NCBI GenBank assembly: GCA_050486105.1
Contig: JBJHCR010000110.1
Coordinates: forward strand, 1-17,139
From: JAEXNA01 sp050486105
GTDB taxonomy: Bacteria; Vulcanimicrobiota; Xenobia; Xenobiales; JADMJV01
Reading direction: 5' to 3'
Length of the DNA: 17,139 bases
Shown: one piece after another, positions 6,756-14,074 of the stretch
Layout of the letters: each line of letters opens with the position of its first letter
Position numbering within the stretch: position 1 is the stretch's first letter
Made by a program: the position numbers and the translations under genes
Notes under the pieces: model-generated
What the model saw: the letters and a program-made list of their open reading frames with translations, nothing else
Told to the model about the DNA's origin: nothing
Databases searched by the model: none

Positions 6756-7824
6756 CGGGGCGCTGCTCGAGCTTGACCGAGAGATTCAGCTCCCTAGGCT
6801 TATCAGGGTTCACCCCTTTAGCCAGAGCCACATAGAAAGCCATCAATTGGACCACCGGATACATCAACAGCACCCTGGAGATCTCACTCAAGCCAGACTT
6901 GAGTTCGACTGAGTGCTCCACCCTGATAGCTTGCTTCGGGTCGAGCTTCTCAGCGACCACCACTCGCTGGGATCTGGTCGCTCCTAAGCCGAATGCAAGG
7001 CTCAACTCAGCGTCACGGAAAGTGTCCGAAATGAGAGATGTCACCATGGTTTGATTGGTCAACCAACTCTGGTATCCGTGCCGGAACTCCAATGAAGGTG
7101 TAGAAGCGGCACCCAACGCTGCCATTTCCCTCATCTTGAGAGAGCCGTGCAAAGCCACCCCTAAGTAGGGACCCGATCCTAGAAAGCTCATGTGGATTGG
7201 CAAGGGCTTCACCCCTGCTACGGAGCGCAATTGGTCCCTTATTGCCTGGAAGTCGAGAGCTTCCGTGCATTTCAAGAGTTCGTTGAGAAAGACATCCTTA
7301 CCGGAGATCCAAGCGGTCAGGACCATGGTATACAGTAAGAGTGCACTCACGGAGCGAGTCCGGATAGGGGTCTCCTCAGTCACTCCTTCGACCACAACCT
7401 TCTGCTCAGCCAGTTCCGCAATCTGGCCTTCCTCGGTGCCTAGGAACAAGACTTTGCAGGCGGGGTGAAGTTTTCGGATTTTTTCGATGGCCCACACCAT
7501 ATCCTGATCGTTGCCGTCCACGGACAAAGCCAGCACAAGGGTCTTGATTCGGCTGTCATAGGGAGGTCTTCTAAGGTAAAGAATCTCACTGGCCGGCCGT
7601 GCGACGGTGTTCAAACCTGAGACTAAATGAAGGGTGGAAGCCGCAGAAAGGGCCACTCCATAGGCATCCCCTGAGCCTAATAGAAGGACTAGACCGAAGT
7701 TCTCAGACTTTAGCCAAGTCACGATCTGCTCCTTGACTCCCGGAGACTCTTGCAGAATTTTCTTCCACACTCTGGGCTGGTCTTGGATCTCTGCGTAGAC
7801 CGCCCCACCTTTTTGATATAACAA
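6748..7824 (-). CDS. Tandem SIS-domain sugar-phosphate isomerase/deaminase-like protein
   Basis: A glutaminase-free homologue of the GlmS isomerase half (AgaS/FrlB-like), 358 residues with two SIS domains (about 40-170 and 205-345). It begins with the family's EIQDQP element (12-17). In the second SIS domain, K230 and E233 (GSLKMREM) and H249 (LEFRHG) align with E. coli GlmS K485, E488 and H504, the residues for proton transfer and ring opening. The C-terminal tail DKPRELNLSVKLE aligns with the GlmS end, but the position of GlmS K603 holds Leu348. In the first domain the phosphate loop reads SVDGND (101-106), where S-x-S-G-x-[ST] is usual, so sugar-phosphate binding may be altered. The start is TTG at 7824 with GGAGG six bases upstream. 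It overlaps the FliG-like gene by eight bases. The substrate is unknown: an aminosugar- or ketoamine-phosphate is likely. Confidence 0.85.
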   Translation of the reverse strand: MLYQKGGAVYAEIQDQPRVWKKILQESPGVKEQIVTWLKSENFGLVLLLGSGDAYGVALSAASTLHLVSGLNTVARPASEILYLRRPPYDSRIKTLVLALSVDGNDQDMVWAIEKIRKLHPACKVLFLGTEEGQIAELAEQKVVVEGVTEETPIRTRSVSALLLYTMVLTAWISGKDVFLNELLKCTEALDFQAIRDQLRSVAGVKPLPIHMSFLGSGPYLGVALHGSLKMREMAALGAASTPSLEFRHGYQSWLTNQTMVTSLISDTFRDAELSLAFGLGATRSQRVVVAEKLDPKQAIRVEHSVELKSGLSEISRVLLMYPVVQLMAFYVALAKGVNPDKPRELNLSVKLEQRPGV

Positions 7825-7932
7825 AACTGTCCTCCGCTAAGTGACGCTGACCGGCTTGTCCTTGAAGTCGAGCAAGATTCTGCGACGAGGGGTCTCTGCC
7901 GCCTCAGTCAGCCCTGGCTCAGCATTCTCGCC

Positions 7933-9045
7933 TCAAAGACCTGGTCCTGCACCCTCCGAAAGTGCCCTACTTCTCTGCATCAACCAGGCATCGATCAGAG
8001 TCAAGTACGTCATGCCTTCCACTATGGGAACGGCTCTGGGAAGGACGCAAGGGTCGTGGCGGCCTCGAGCCTCCAGCACCCGCGCTCGGCCCGATTCGTC
8101 AACAGTATCTTGGGGTTTTCCGATGGTCGCCGTGGGCTTGAAGGCCACCCGAAAAAAAATAGACTCTCCGTTGCTGATCCCTCCCTGAACCCCGCCGGAA
8201 TGATTGCTCGAGGTGGTGACCCCTCCGTCCTCGGCAAGGACGAAGGCGTCATTGTGTTCACTGCCATAAAGCTCGGTCCCGGCAAATCCTGAACCGAGTT
8301 CAAAGCCCTTTGCTGCAGGCAGACTCAGCATAGCTTGGGCTAGGACGGCTTCCAGCTTGCCGAACACCGGTTCGCCTAATCCCGGGGGAACCCCCAGAGC
8401 AGCACAAGCCACAACCCCACCCACAGAATCCTGGTTTCGCCGAGCCTGATCTATGACTGCAAACATAGCCTCGGCCGCCTCAGGGTCCGGACATCGAACC
8501 GGGTTTGCTTCCACCGCTTGTCGAGTGACTAGATCTGGGTCGACTCCACGGGCCCGAATCTGGTGAACCGACTCAACCCAGGCAGTGACCCGAATATCCA
8601 AACCGAAAGACCTCAAGACCTGTGCAGCCACGGAACCGGCCGCCACTCGGGCCAAGGTTTCACGGGCGCTAGCTCGCCCTCCCCCCATCCAGTTTCGAAT
8701 GCCATATTTTTTCTGGTAGGTGTAGTCTGCGTGCGATGGTCGATACAGATCCTTGAACGGAGCGTAAGAGGACGGCCTGGCATCTCGATTTCGAACCATC
8801 ATGGCAATGGGAGTTCCCAAGGTTCGGCCTTCGAAGACTCCAGAGAGAATCTCCACGAGATCGTCTTCCTGCCGCGGCGTAGTCAAGATGCTCTGACCCG
8901 GCCGACGCCGCTCAAGTTCGGCTTGAATGGCCTCCTGGCTAAGTTCGACGTTCGGAGGACAACCATCCACTATTACCCCGACTCCCCCTCCATGAGACTC
9001 ACCAAAGGTGGTCACTCGGAATAGGTGTCCAAAAGTGCTAAACAT
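7933..9045 (-). CDS. aroC: Chorismate synthase
   Basis: Converts 5-enolpyruvylshikimate-3-phosphate to chorismate, the last shared step towards aromatic amino acids and folate, using reduced FMN without net redox change. All three family signatures are present: GESHGGGVGVIVDGCPP near residue 15, GGGRASARETLARVAAG near 122, and RGRHDPCVLPRAVPIVEGM near 331. The 370-residue length is normal, with a slightly long C-terminal tail. The start is ATG at 9045; it overlaps the FAD-dehydrogenase stop by eight bases (ATGTTTAG) and has no Shine-Dalgarno sequence, so coupling is likely. The stop is TGA at 7933-7935. The same frame stays open for 31 further codons to a TAG at 7837-7839. No other shikimate-pathway gene is in the window. 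Confidence 0.97.
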   Translation of the reverse strand: MFSTFGHLFRVTTFGESHGGGVGVIVDGCPPNVELSQEAIQAELERRRPGQSILTTPRQEDDLVEILSGVFEGRTLGTPIAMMVRNRDARPSSYAPFKDLYRPSHADYTYQKKYGIRNWMGGGRASARETLARVAAGSVAAQVLRSFGLDIRVTAWVESVHQIRARGVDPDLVTRQAVEANPVRCPDPEAAEAMFAVIDQARRNQDSVGGVVACAALGVPPGLGEPVFGKLEAVLAQAMLSLPAAKGFELGSGFAGTELYGSEHNDAFVLAEDGGVTTSSNHSGGVQGGISNGESIFFRVAFKPTATIGKPQDTVDESGRARVLEARGRHDPCVLPRAVPIVEGMTYLTLIDAWLMQRSRALSEGAGPGL

Positions 9046-12013
9046 GGGGCCGTTCTATGAGATGGGCTGCTAGGATCTCAGCGGGGTGGAGTGCGATCTT
9101 TTGGGTGAAGCTCCGGATCTGCTGTCGACACGAGATTCCTGCGGCTACAACCCGACCTCCTCGCCGATGAATGGCGTCTGTTGCCGGAATCAATCTCCGA
9201 TTAGCCATGGCTTTGCTGATCTCATAATGCTCTTTCTCGTAACCGAAAGAACCGGCCATGCCACAGCAACCGGAGTCGACCTCCTCAATGTCGGCTCCTG
9301 GCAGTTTCCTCAACACCTCGAGTGAAGGCGCGACCCCGACAAGGGCTTTCTGATGACAGTGGCCGTGCAAAAGCAAAGGAGGAGTTCCTTCCTTGAGGGG
9401 CAGCTCTTTATCCTGGAGAAACTCCTCGAGGGTCACGCACAGGCGGGCGAGCTCAGGGAGATCAGGGTCGTCGATCAGAGAAAAGTAATCATCTCGGAAT
9501 GACAGGATGCAAGAAGGTTCGAGACCGACAATGGGTACCTCATCGGCCAGATACCTGCGCAAGCGATTAACATTATCGAGAGCATGACGCCGAGCCAAGT
9601 CGGAAAGACCCTTAGAGATCATGGGTCGTCCACAACAGTTTCGGTCAGCGATCTCCACCCGGTAATTCAGTCGTTCTAGGACCGCTACAGCGGCCTGAGC
9701 CACCCAGGGCTCGTTGTATCCGTTAAAGGTATCGACAAAAAGCACCACCTTGGGAAGCGAAGGATCCTGAACTTGCTTTCCGCGACGCTTCCACCAATCC
9801 CAAAAATTCTGTCGTGCGAAGGTGGGAAAGCTTCTCTCGGGTGCCATCCCTAGGAGATGGGCCAGGATCGGGCGCAAGGCGGAGTTCAAGATCCAGTTGC
9901 TGACCGGAGCGGTAGCCGACCCTAGCCTGGAAACCAGGTCGGCACGAGCGAAAGCCTGGGTGCGAAGCGGAATTCGATGGGACCTGTAGTAGCGAGACAA
10001 GAACTCGAACTTCATCTTACCTACGTCGACACCTGAGGGGCATTCGGCCTTGCATGCTTTGCATTCAAGGCAAAGGTCGAAAGCCTCATATAAGCGCCCC
10101 CCCGTCAACTCTGCTTCGGGAAGCTCTCCAGATAGCACCGAACGCAGTAGGTTGGCCCGCCCTCTAGTGCTGTGCTCTTCATCCTTGGTTACCATGTACG
10201 ACGGACACATGGTCCCGTGCGAAGTCTTGCGACAAACTCCAGCTCCATTGCAGAGCTCTACCGCCTCAGTCAAACCACCCTCTCGGCTCCAATCGAGTTC
10301 CGGCTCCACCGATATGGTCTGATAGTTGCTGCCGTACCTGAGATTCTCGGTCACCGACTGAGAGTCCACAATCTTTCCTGGATTCATCATCCCGTGAGGG
10401 TCGAAGAGCTTCTTGAGTTCTCGAAAGACCTGGTACAGTACTGGTCCGAACTGCTTCTCGTTCCAGTAACCTCGGGCTAGACCGTCGCCATGCTCACCGG
10501 ACATGGACCCGCCGAACTCCATGACCAAGTCGGATATCTCTGCCGAAAGCGACTCCATCCTGGCGATGTCCTCAGTCTTCTTGAGGTCCAGGAGGGGTCG
10601 AATATGGAGACAGCCGACCGAGGCGTGTGCGTAGTAGGCTGCCGTGGTGTCGTGGCGATTGACAACCTCATCGAAACGTTCGACATATTCCAAAAGCCGA
10701 CCGGGGTCGACAGCGGTGTCTTCAATAAAAGCTATCGGCTTACGCTCTCCTGGCAAGCCCAACAATAACGGAAGGCCAGCTTTTCGAACGGTCCAGACCG
10801 CCGCCATCTCTTCAGCCGAGGTGATCCCCTTGATGGCGTAAGAAACTCCGGCCCCCTTGAGGGTTCGATGCCCTAGGGCCAACTTCGCTTCGACCTCGGC
10901 TGCACTTTGACCGCAGTACTCTGTAATCAGGATGGCTTTAGGTTCGCCTTCAACAAACTCCATTAGGCGAGAGATGGAGAGTTGTTGACGCGCCAACTTC
11001 AAGAGCATCTCATCGAGGAGTTCCGAGGCCGATGGAGCGGTCTCCAAGACCTGGGCGTTTCCTTGGAGAGCTTCCTTGAGCGAAGAATAATGACTGACCA
11101 GCAGGCCCTTGAACTTTGGTCTTGGGACAAGACGAACGCGAGCACGAGTCAGGAGCCCCAGACTTCCTTCGCTGCCGACTAGCATACTAGCGGGATTGAA
11201 CACCCTCAAGGGGGGGGCTAGCGGGGCCCTTAAGCCGGTGAACTCAGGCAAATCGTATCCCACGGCCCGTAGACCCCGCAGAAGCTCATCCAAGTTGTAG
11301 CCGGAAACTCTCCTGAGAATCTTAGGATATCTCTTCGCGATCAGTTCTGCGTTGTTGGTCGTGGCCCTCACTAGACCTCTAACCAGTCGAGATGAGGGGT
11401 CCTCGCTTTCGAGAACGCGGTGCAGATGCTCTCCGTCCAATGGTCTGAACTGATGCAGGTTGCCCTGTCCACAGAAGAAAGTCACGCTCTCAACGTGGTC
11501 GACGGTCTTCCCGTAGAGGATAGACCGAGCCCCAGAGGAGTTGTTGGCGATAGCTCCTCCCACCGTGGCGTGGTCCGAAGTCGCAGGGTCGGGAGCGAAC
11601 ATCAGGCCGTATCTCTCGGCTTCTGCGTTCAAGGCTGAAATGGTCAGGCCCGGCTCGACTTCAGCCCACTTCTCTTCGGGAACAACCCTGAGCAGCCGGT
11701 CTATCCACTTGGAGGTGTCGACCACGACTCCGGCTCCCACAGCTTGCCCGGCCAAAGAGGTCCCTCCCCCCCGGGGAGTTATCGGTATCTGCTGATTCAG
11801 ACAAGATTGAACCAGGATTTCCAGGTCTTCGGGCTCTTTGGGAACCGCCACGAGGAGAGGCTTGACACGGTAGATGCTGGCGTCCGTAGCATACAGATTT
11901 CGAGCGAAGTCGTCGTAGTACAACTCTCCTCGAAAATGGGGGTCAAGAGTCTCCCTGAGTTGGAGCAGGCGTTGTTCCGAATCGGACAGACGAACTTCTT
12001 TTGTTGAACTCAA
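9038..12013 (-). CDS. FAD-linked 2-hydroxyacid dehydrogenase with fused Fe-S/CCG domains (YdiJ-like)
   Basis: A large flavin/iron-sulfur dehydrogenase of 991 residues, combining a GlcD-like half with a GlcF-like half as in E. coli YdiJ (D-2-hydroxyglutarate dehydrogenase) and bacterial D-lactate dehydrogenases. Residues ~50-225 are the FAD-binding domain (PRGGGTSLAGQAVGAGVVVD at 80-99; SDHATVGGAIANNSSGARS at 146-164). Residues ~300-555 are the substrate/FAD-oxidase C domain (SGEHGDGLARG 505-515; FDPHGMMNPGKI 537-548). Cysteines 588, 594 and 603 and C648-x2-C651-x2-C654-x3-C658-P form a two-[4Fe-4S] module. Two CCG motifs (793-795 and 916-918) are typical of heterodisulfide-reductase-like domains. 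The start is TTG at 12013 with AAGGAG six bases upstream. There is no signal peptide, so it acts in the cytoplasm or at the inner membrane face. The substrate is not determined; D-2-hydroxyglutarate or D-lactate are likeliest. It is coupled to aroC. Confidence 0.93.
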   Translation of the reverse strand: MSSTKEVRLSDSEQRLLQLRETLDPHFRGELYYDDFARNLYATDASIYRVKPLLVAVPKEPEDLEILVQSCLNQQIPITPRGGGTSLAGQAVGAGVVVDTSKWIDRLLRVVPEEKWAEVEPGLTISALNAEAERYGLMFAPDPATSDHATVGGAIANNSSGARSILYGKTVDHVESVTFFCGQGNLHQFRPLDGEHLHRVLESEDPSSRLVRGLVRATTNNAELIAKRYPKILRRVSGYNLDELLRGLRAVGYDLPEFTGLRAPLAPPLRVFNPASMLVGSEGSLGLLTRARVRLVPRPKFKGLLVSHYSSLKEALQGNAQVLETAPSASELLDEMLLKLARQQLSISRLMEFVEGEPKAILITEYCGQSAAEVEAKLALGHRTLKGAGVSYAIKGITSAEEMAAVWTVRKAGLPLLLGLPGERKPIAFIEDTAVDPGRLLEYVERFDEVVNRHDTTAAYYAHASVGCLHIRPLLDLKKTEDIARMESLSAEISDLVMEFGGSMSGEHGDGLARGYWNEKQFGPVLYQVFRELKKLFDPHGMMNPGKIVDSQSVTENLRYGSNYQTISVEPELDWSREGGLTEAVELCNGAGVCRKTSHGTMCPSYMVTKDEEHSTRGRANLLRSVLSGELPEAELTGGRLYEAFDLCLECKACKAECPSGVDVGKMKFEFLSRYYRSHRIPLRTQAFARADLVSRLGSATAPVSNWILNSALRPILAHLLGMAPERSFPTFARQNFWDWWKRRGKQVQDPSLPKVVLFVDTFNGYNEPWVAQAAVAVLERLNYRVEIADRNCCGRPMISKGLSDLARRHALDNVNRLRRYLADEVPIVGLEPSCILSFRDDYFSLIDDPDLPELARLCVTLEEFLQDKELPLKEGTPPLLLHGHCHQKALVGVAPSLEVLRKLPGADIEEVDSGCCGMAGSFGYEKEHYEISKAMANRRLIPATDAIHRRGGRVVAAGISCRQQIRSFTQKIALHPAEILAAHLIERPHV

Positions 12014-12200
12014 ACCGGTCTCCTTATTTGCTAAAGTGTTCGCCCAAAATCTTCGAATGCGCAGAGGGTCGGATTTCCCGGCCAGCAGCTCATACCCTTT
12101 GAACCTACCTGGCCATCGGGGAGTAATAATCTAAGTAGGTGCTCGCCCCTCAAAAGAAATGAGACCGCTCTGCTCTCCAAGAGAATAGACCGGCCTCTGA

Positions 12201-12224
12201 CGCGCCGTTGGCTCCAACCGCGCG
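12201..12224. other. Hairpin downstream of the cytochrome c gene
   Basis: CGCGC-C-GTTG, loop GCTC, CAAC-C-GCGCG forms a nine-base-pair stem with one mismatch, 20 bases past the cytochrome c stop codon. There is no U-tract on the minus strand, so a classical intrinsic terminator is doubtful. It may instead partly uncouple the cytochrome gene from the FAD dehydrogenase gene or protect the transcript end. The remaining ~180 bases before the dehydrogenase start show nothing I can identify. Confidence 0.4.
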
Positions 12225-12243
12225 AGTATTTCTCTAGATCTGC

Positions 12244-12807
12244 CTAGCCGGTCTGTTCACTCCGGACATAGTGAACTAAGTTCCACATTTGTTCTGGAGT
12301 GAGGATCCCGTCCCAAGGGGCCATTCCCGTACCTTCGATACCATACGCGACGGTGCGATAAACACTGAGATCGAGAAATCCGTATTTATACTCTCCGCTC
12401 TTGTGCAGATTTCGAGGCGGGGGGTCGAGGGCTGCCGCCGCCGGGCCGCCTCCCGAGCCATCGTCACCGTGGCAAGAAGCACAGTTGGCAGAAAACAGCT
12501 CTTTGCCCTTGGCAATGGAGTCAGCAGAAGAAGCGACCACTTCGATGGACCTCACTTCTTCGAATCCGTCCATCCCATCGGCGTTCTCTTCGAGGTCAGC
12601 AAGCGGATCGCCAGTGGGTGGCTCACCCTTTGCGATTGTTGAAGAGTCGTCGCCGGTTTCCTGACCCGTCTCTTGACCAGTCTCAGTTTGCTCGGTTGAG
12701 GTTGTTGCAGGACTGGTACCGGGCGTCGGCGTGGACTGCTCGGTGCAGCCGGCAAAAACAAACATTGATGAAATTAAGATGGCCCCAAGCCATCGATGAA
12801 AACCCAC
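12244..12807 (-). CDS. Lipoprotein c-type cytochrome (class I)
   Basis: A membrane-anchored monohaem cytochrome c acting outside the cytoplasmic membrane in electron transfer. Residues 1-20 are a lipoprotein signal with lipobox FAGC (Cys21). A long Thr/Gln/Glu/Gly-rich flexible tether follows to about residue 90, containing the repeated element ETGQETG. The haem domain spans ~95-187. Haem attachment is CASCH (C109, C112, H113), and the distal ligand is probably M162 in GTGMAPWDG. GDDGSGGGPAAAALDPPPRNL and the C-terminal EQMWNLVHYVRS helix match small cytochrome-c6/cbb3-like domains. The start is GTG at 12807, with AAGGAGG eight bases upstream. It lies downstream of the kinase and upstream of the FAD/Fe-S dehydrogenase, all on the same strand. 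It could accept electrons derived from that dehydrogenase via quinone, but this is inference. Confidence 0.92.
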   Translation of the reverse strand: MGFHRWLGAILISSMFVFAGCTEQSTPTPGTSPATTSTEQTETGQETGQETGDDSSTIAKGEPPTGDPLADLEENADGMDGFEEVRSIEVVASSADSIAKGKELFSANCASCHGDDGSGGGPAAAALDPPPRNLHKSGEYKYGFLDLSVYRTVAYGIEGTGMAPWDGILTPEQMWNLVHYVRSEQTG

Positions 12808-12866
12808 TTTATAGGCCTCCTTCTAGATTCGTAGCGCGTTCCGCGGGACTCTTGAACGTTACCCTT

Positions 12867-12897
12867 TGTGGGCTTAGGAAAAAATACCAAGCCCACA
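12867..12897. other. Long hairpin between the kinase and cytochrome c genes
   Basis: TGTGGGCTT (12867-12875) pairs perfectly with AAGCCCACA (12889-12897). Two further G-C pairs beyond a bulged A extend it, leaving an eight-base A-rich loop (T-rich on the minus strand). It lies 80 bases after the kinase stop and 60 bases before the cytochrome c start. There is no U-tract after either arm. It may be a terminator of the kinase transcript or a leader structure of the cytochrome gene. Confidence 0.5.
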
Positions 12898-12976
12898 TTC
12901 CCTGAAGCCAAAAACTCCCAAAGAGTCACCGCACCTGTATGTGGTCTGCCTTTCCTTGCGCAGATCGGGTTTCCTC

Positions 12977-13958
12977 CTAGAGGTCCGGATCCCGATTCTC
13001 TTCCTCAGCTCTGCCGTAGAGGGCGTCCAAGATGTCTTTAGGTCCTCGCTCAGGTTTGCTCACTTGACTCTCGACCTTGCCTGCAATNNNNNNNNNNTGC
13101 AATTCGAAGAGGGCCTAGGGCTCGACCAAAGGATTCTAAAGAGCGTGGGCGCTCCGAGGGATCGAGTTCCAAGCCGAGGAGAACGAGATCTAGAAACTTG
13201 TGCACCTCTCTGGTGAGCGCCTTCTCTCGTCGCAACACCGACTCCAACAGGTCTGCTCTCAGGTGCGCTCTCAGGTGGTCAGCGTCCGCTCCACTTCTAG
13301 GGGGAGCCCCGGTAAGTGCAAAATAGATAGTGGCCGCTAAAGAGAAGATATCTTGACTGCGGTCGCTGGCTTGTCCTTGAGAAAGCTCTGGGGCGGAAAA
13401 TCCTGGAGAGATGGCCGTTAACCCACCTAGCACGGGCGTCCCTTCCCTACTGGCCAAGCCGAGATCGACAAGGCGATAACCACCCTGATAAGTCAGCACC
13501 AGATTGCTCGGTTTGAGGTCACCAAAAACGATGCTCGGGGTACAATGGTGGTGAAGGTAGCCAAGAATGGTCAGCAGTCCCTCTAGAAGGTCGGCGGCCG
13601 ACCCTAAGTCGAGCGGACCCGAGGGGGAGAAAACTCGGTCATGCAGAGTTTTTCCAGACACCCAATCCATGGCCAAATAGTATCGAGTGCCTTCAGCCTG
13701 AAAGGTCACTAACTTTGGTAATCCTGGGTGGTCCAAGGTGCGAAGGAAGGAGGCTTCACGAACGAGCAGACTATTGAAGACTTGATATTCCCGCTCGGAC
13801 CAATCGCGGGTCTCCACCACTTTAAGGGCCACCAGGCCGAGCGGCCCTCGTGAGAGATATACCGAACCGAACCCGCCGGTTCCAAGACGCGAAAGCAGGT
13901 GATAGGTGCCCTTGAGAACCTTCTTCCCCAACTGAAAGTCGCCACCTTCATCGCTCAT
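12977..13958 (-). CDS. Ser/Thr protein kinase, soluble, interrupted by an apparently artefactual gap
   Basis: A Hanks-type kinase that phosphorylates Ser/Thr on unknown proteins in the cytoplasm. From ATG at 13958: glycine loop LGTGGFGSVYLS (25-36), ATP lysine K46 (ALK), and catalytic loop FGDLKPSN (D147, K149, N152), in which the usual HRD arginine is Gly146. The metal-binding motif is DLG (165-167) instead of DFG, the APE motif SAPEL is at 188-192, and the terminal Arg of subdomain XI is in DPSERPRSL. The domain ends near residue 284, just before the gap at 13088-13097. Beyond the gap an open frame of 37 codons ends at TAG 12977-12979. Both flanks carry TGCAAT; merging them joins the frames exactly and gives 321 residues with a short acidic tail (DILDALYGRAEEENRDPDL) and no membrane helix or PASTA repeats. 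An upstream ATG at 14093 would add 45 residues with no similarity and is not preferred. Confidence 0.88.
13088..13097. other. Ten-N gap, probably a false join
   Basis: Ten Ns separate contig ends that both carry TGCAAT (13082-13087 and 13098-13103). Removing the Ns and one copy makes the kinase frame continuous, so the gap probably hides an overlap rather than missing sequence. Confidence 0.85.
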
Positions 13959-14002
13959 GTGGCATCGTTTCCTCGAAAGGCTAACTCTTTTCCTTGTCGA
14001 AG

Positions 14003-14026
14003 GGCCACCCAACTCGGTTGGGAGCC
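14003..14026. promoter_or_regulatory. Inverted repeat between the divergent kinase and plus-strand genes
   Basis: CCCAAC (14008-14013), loop TCG, GTTGGG (14017-14022) is a perfect six-base-pair inverted repeat, flanked by GGC/GCC that could extend it. It sits in the 116-base region between the divergent starts at 13958 and 14075, the natural place for shared promoter or operator sites. I cannot identify convincing -35/-10 elements here. Confidence 0.3.
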
Positions 14027-14074
14027 GTGAACGACTCCTAACCGACCCGTAACAGTTGAACAAAGGAGCATTCC

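Noticed and set aside
12874..12963. A 29-residue frame starting at CTG with AGGAGG nine bases upstream, after the kinase stop
   Set aside because: CTG starts are very rare, the frame ends inside the hairpin at 12867-12897, and the AGGAGG overlaps the kinase stop region by chance composition. No protein-like signal was seen.
12941..13216. Plus-strand frame through the first gap
   Set aside because: It lies opposite the kinase, includes Ns, and has no recognisable content.
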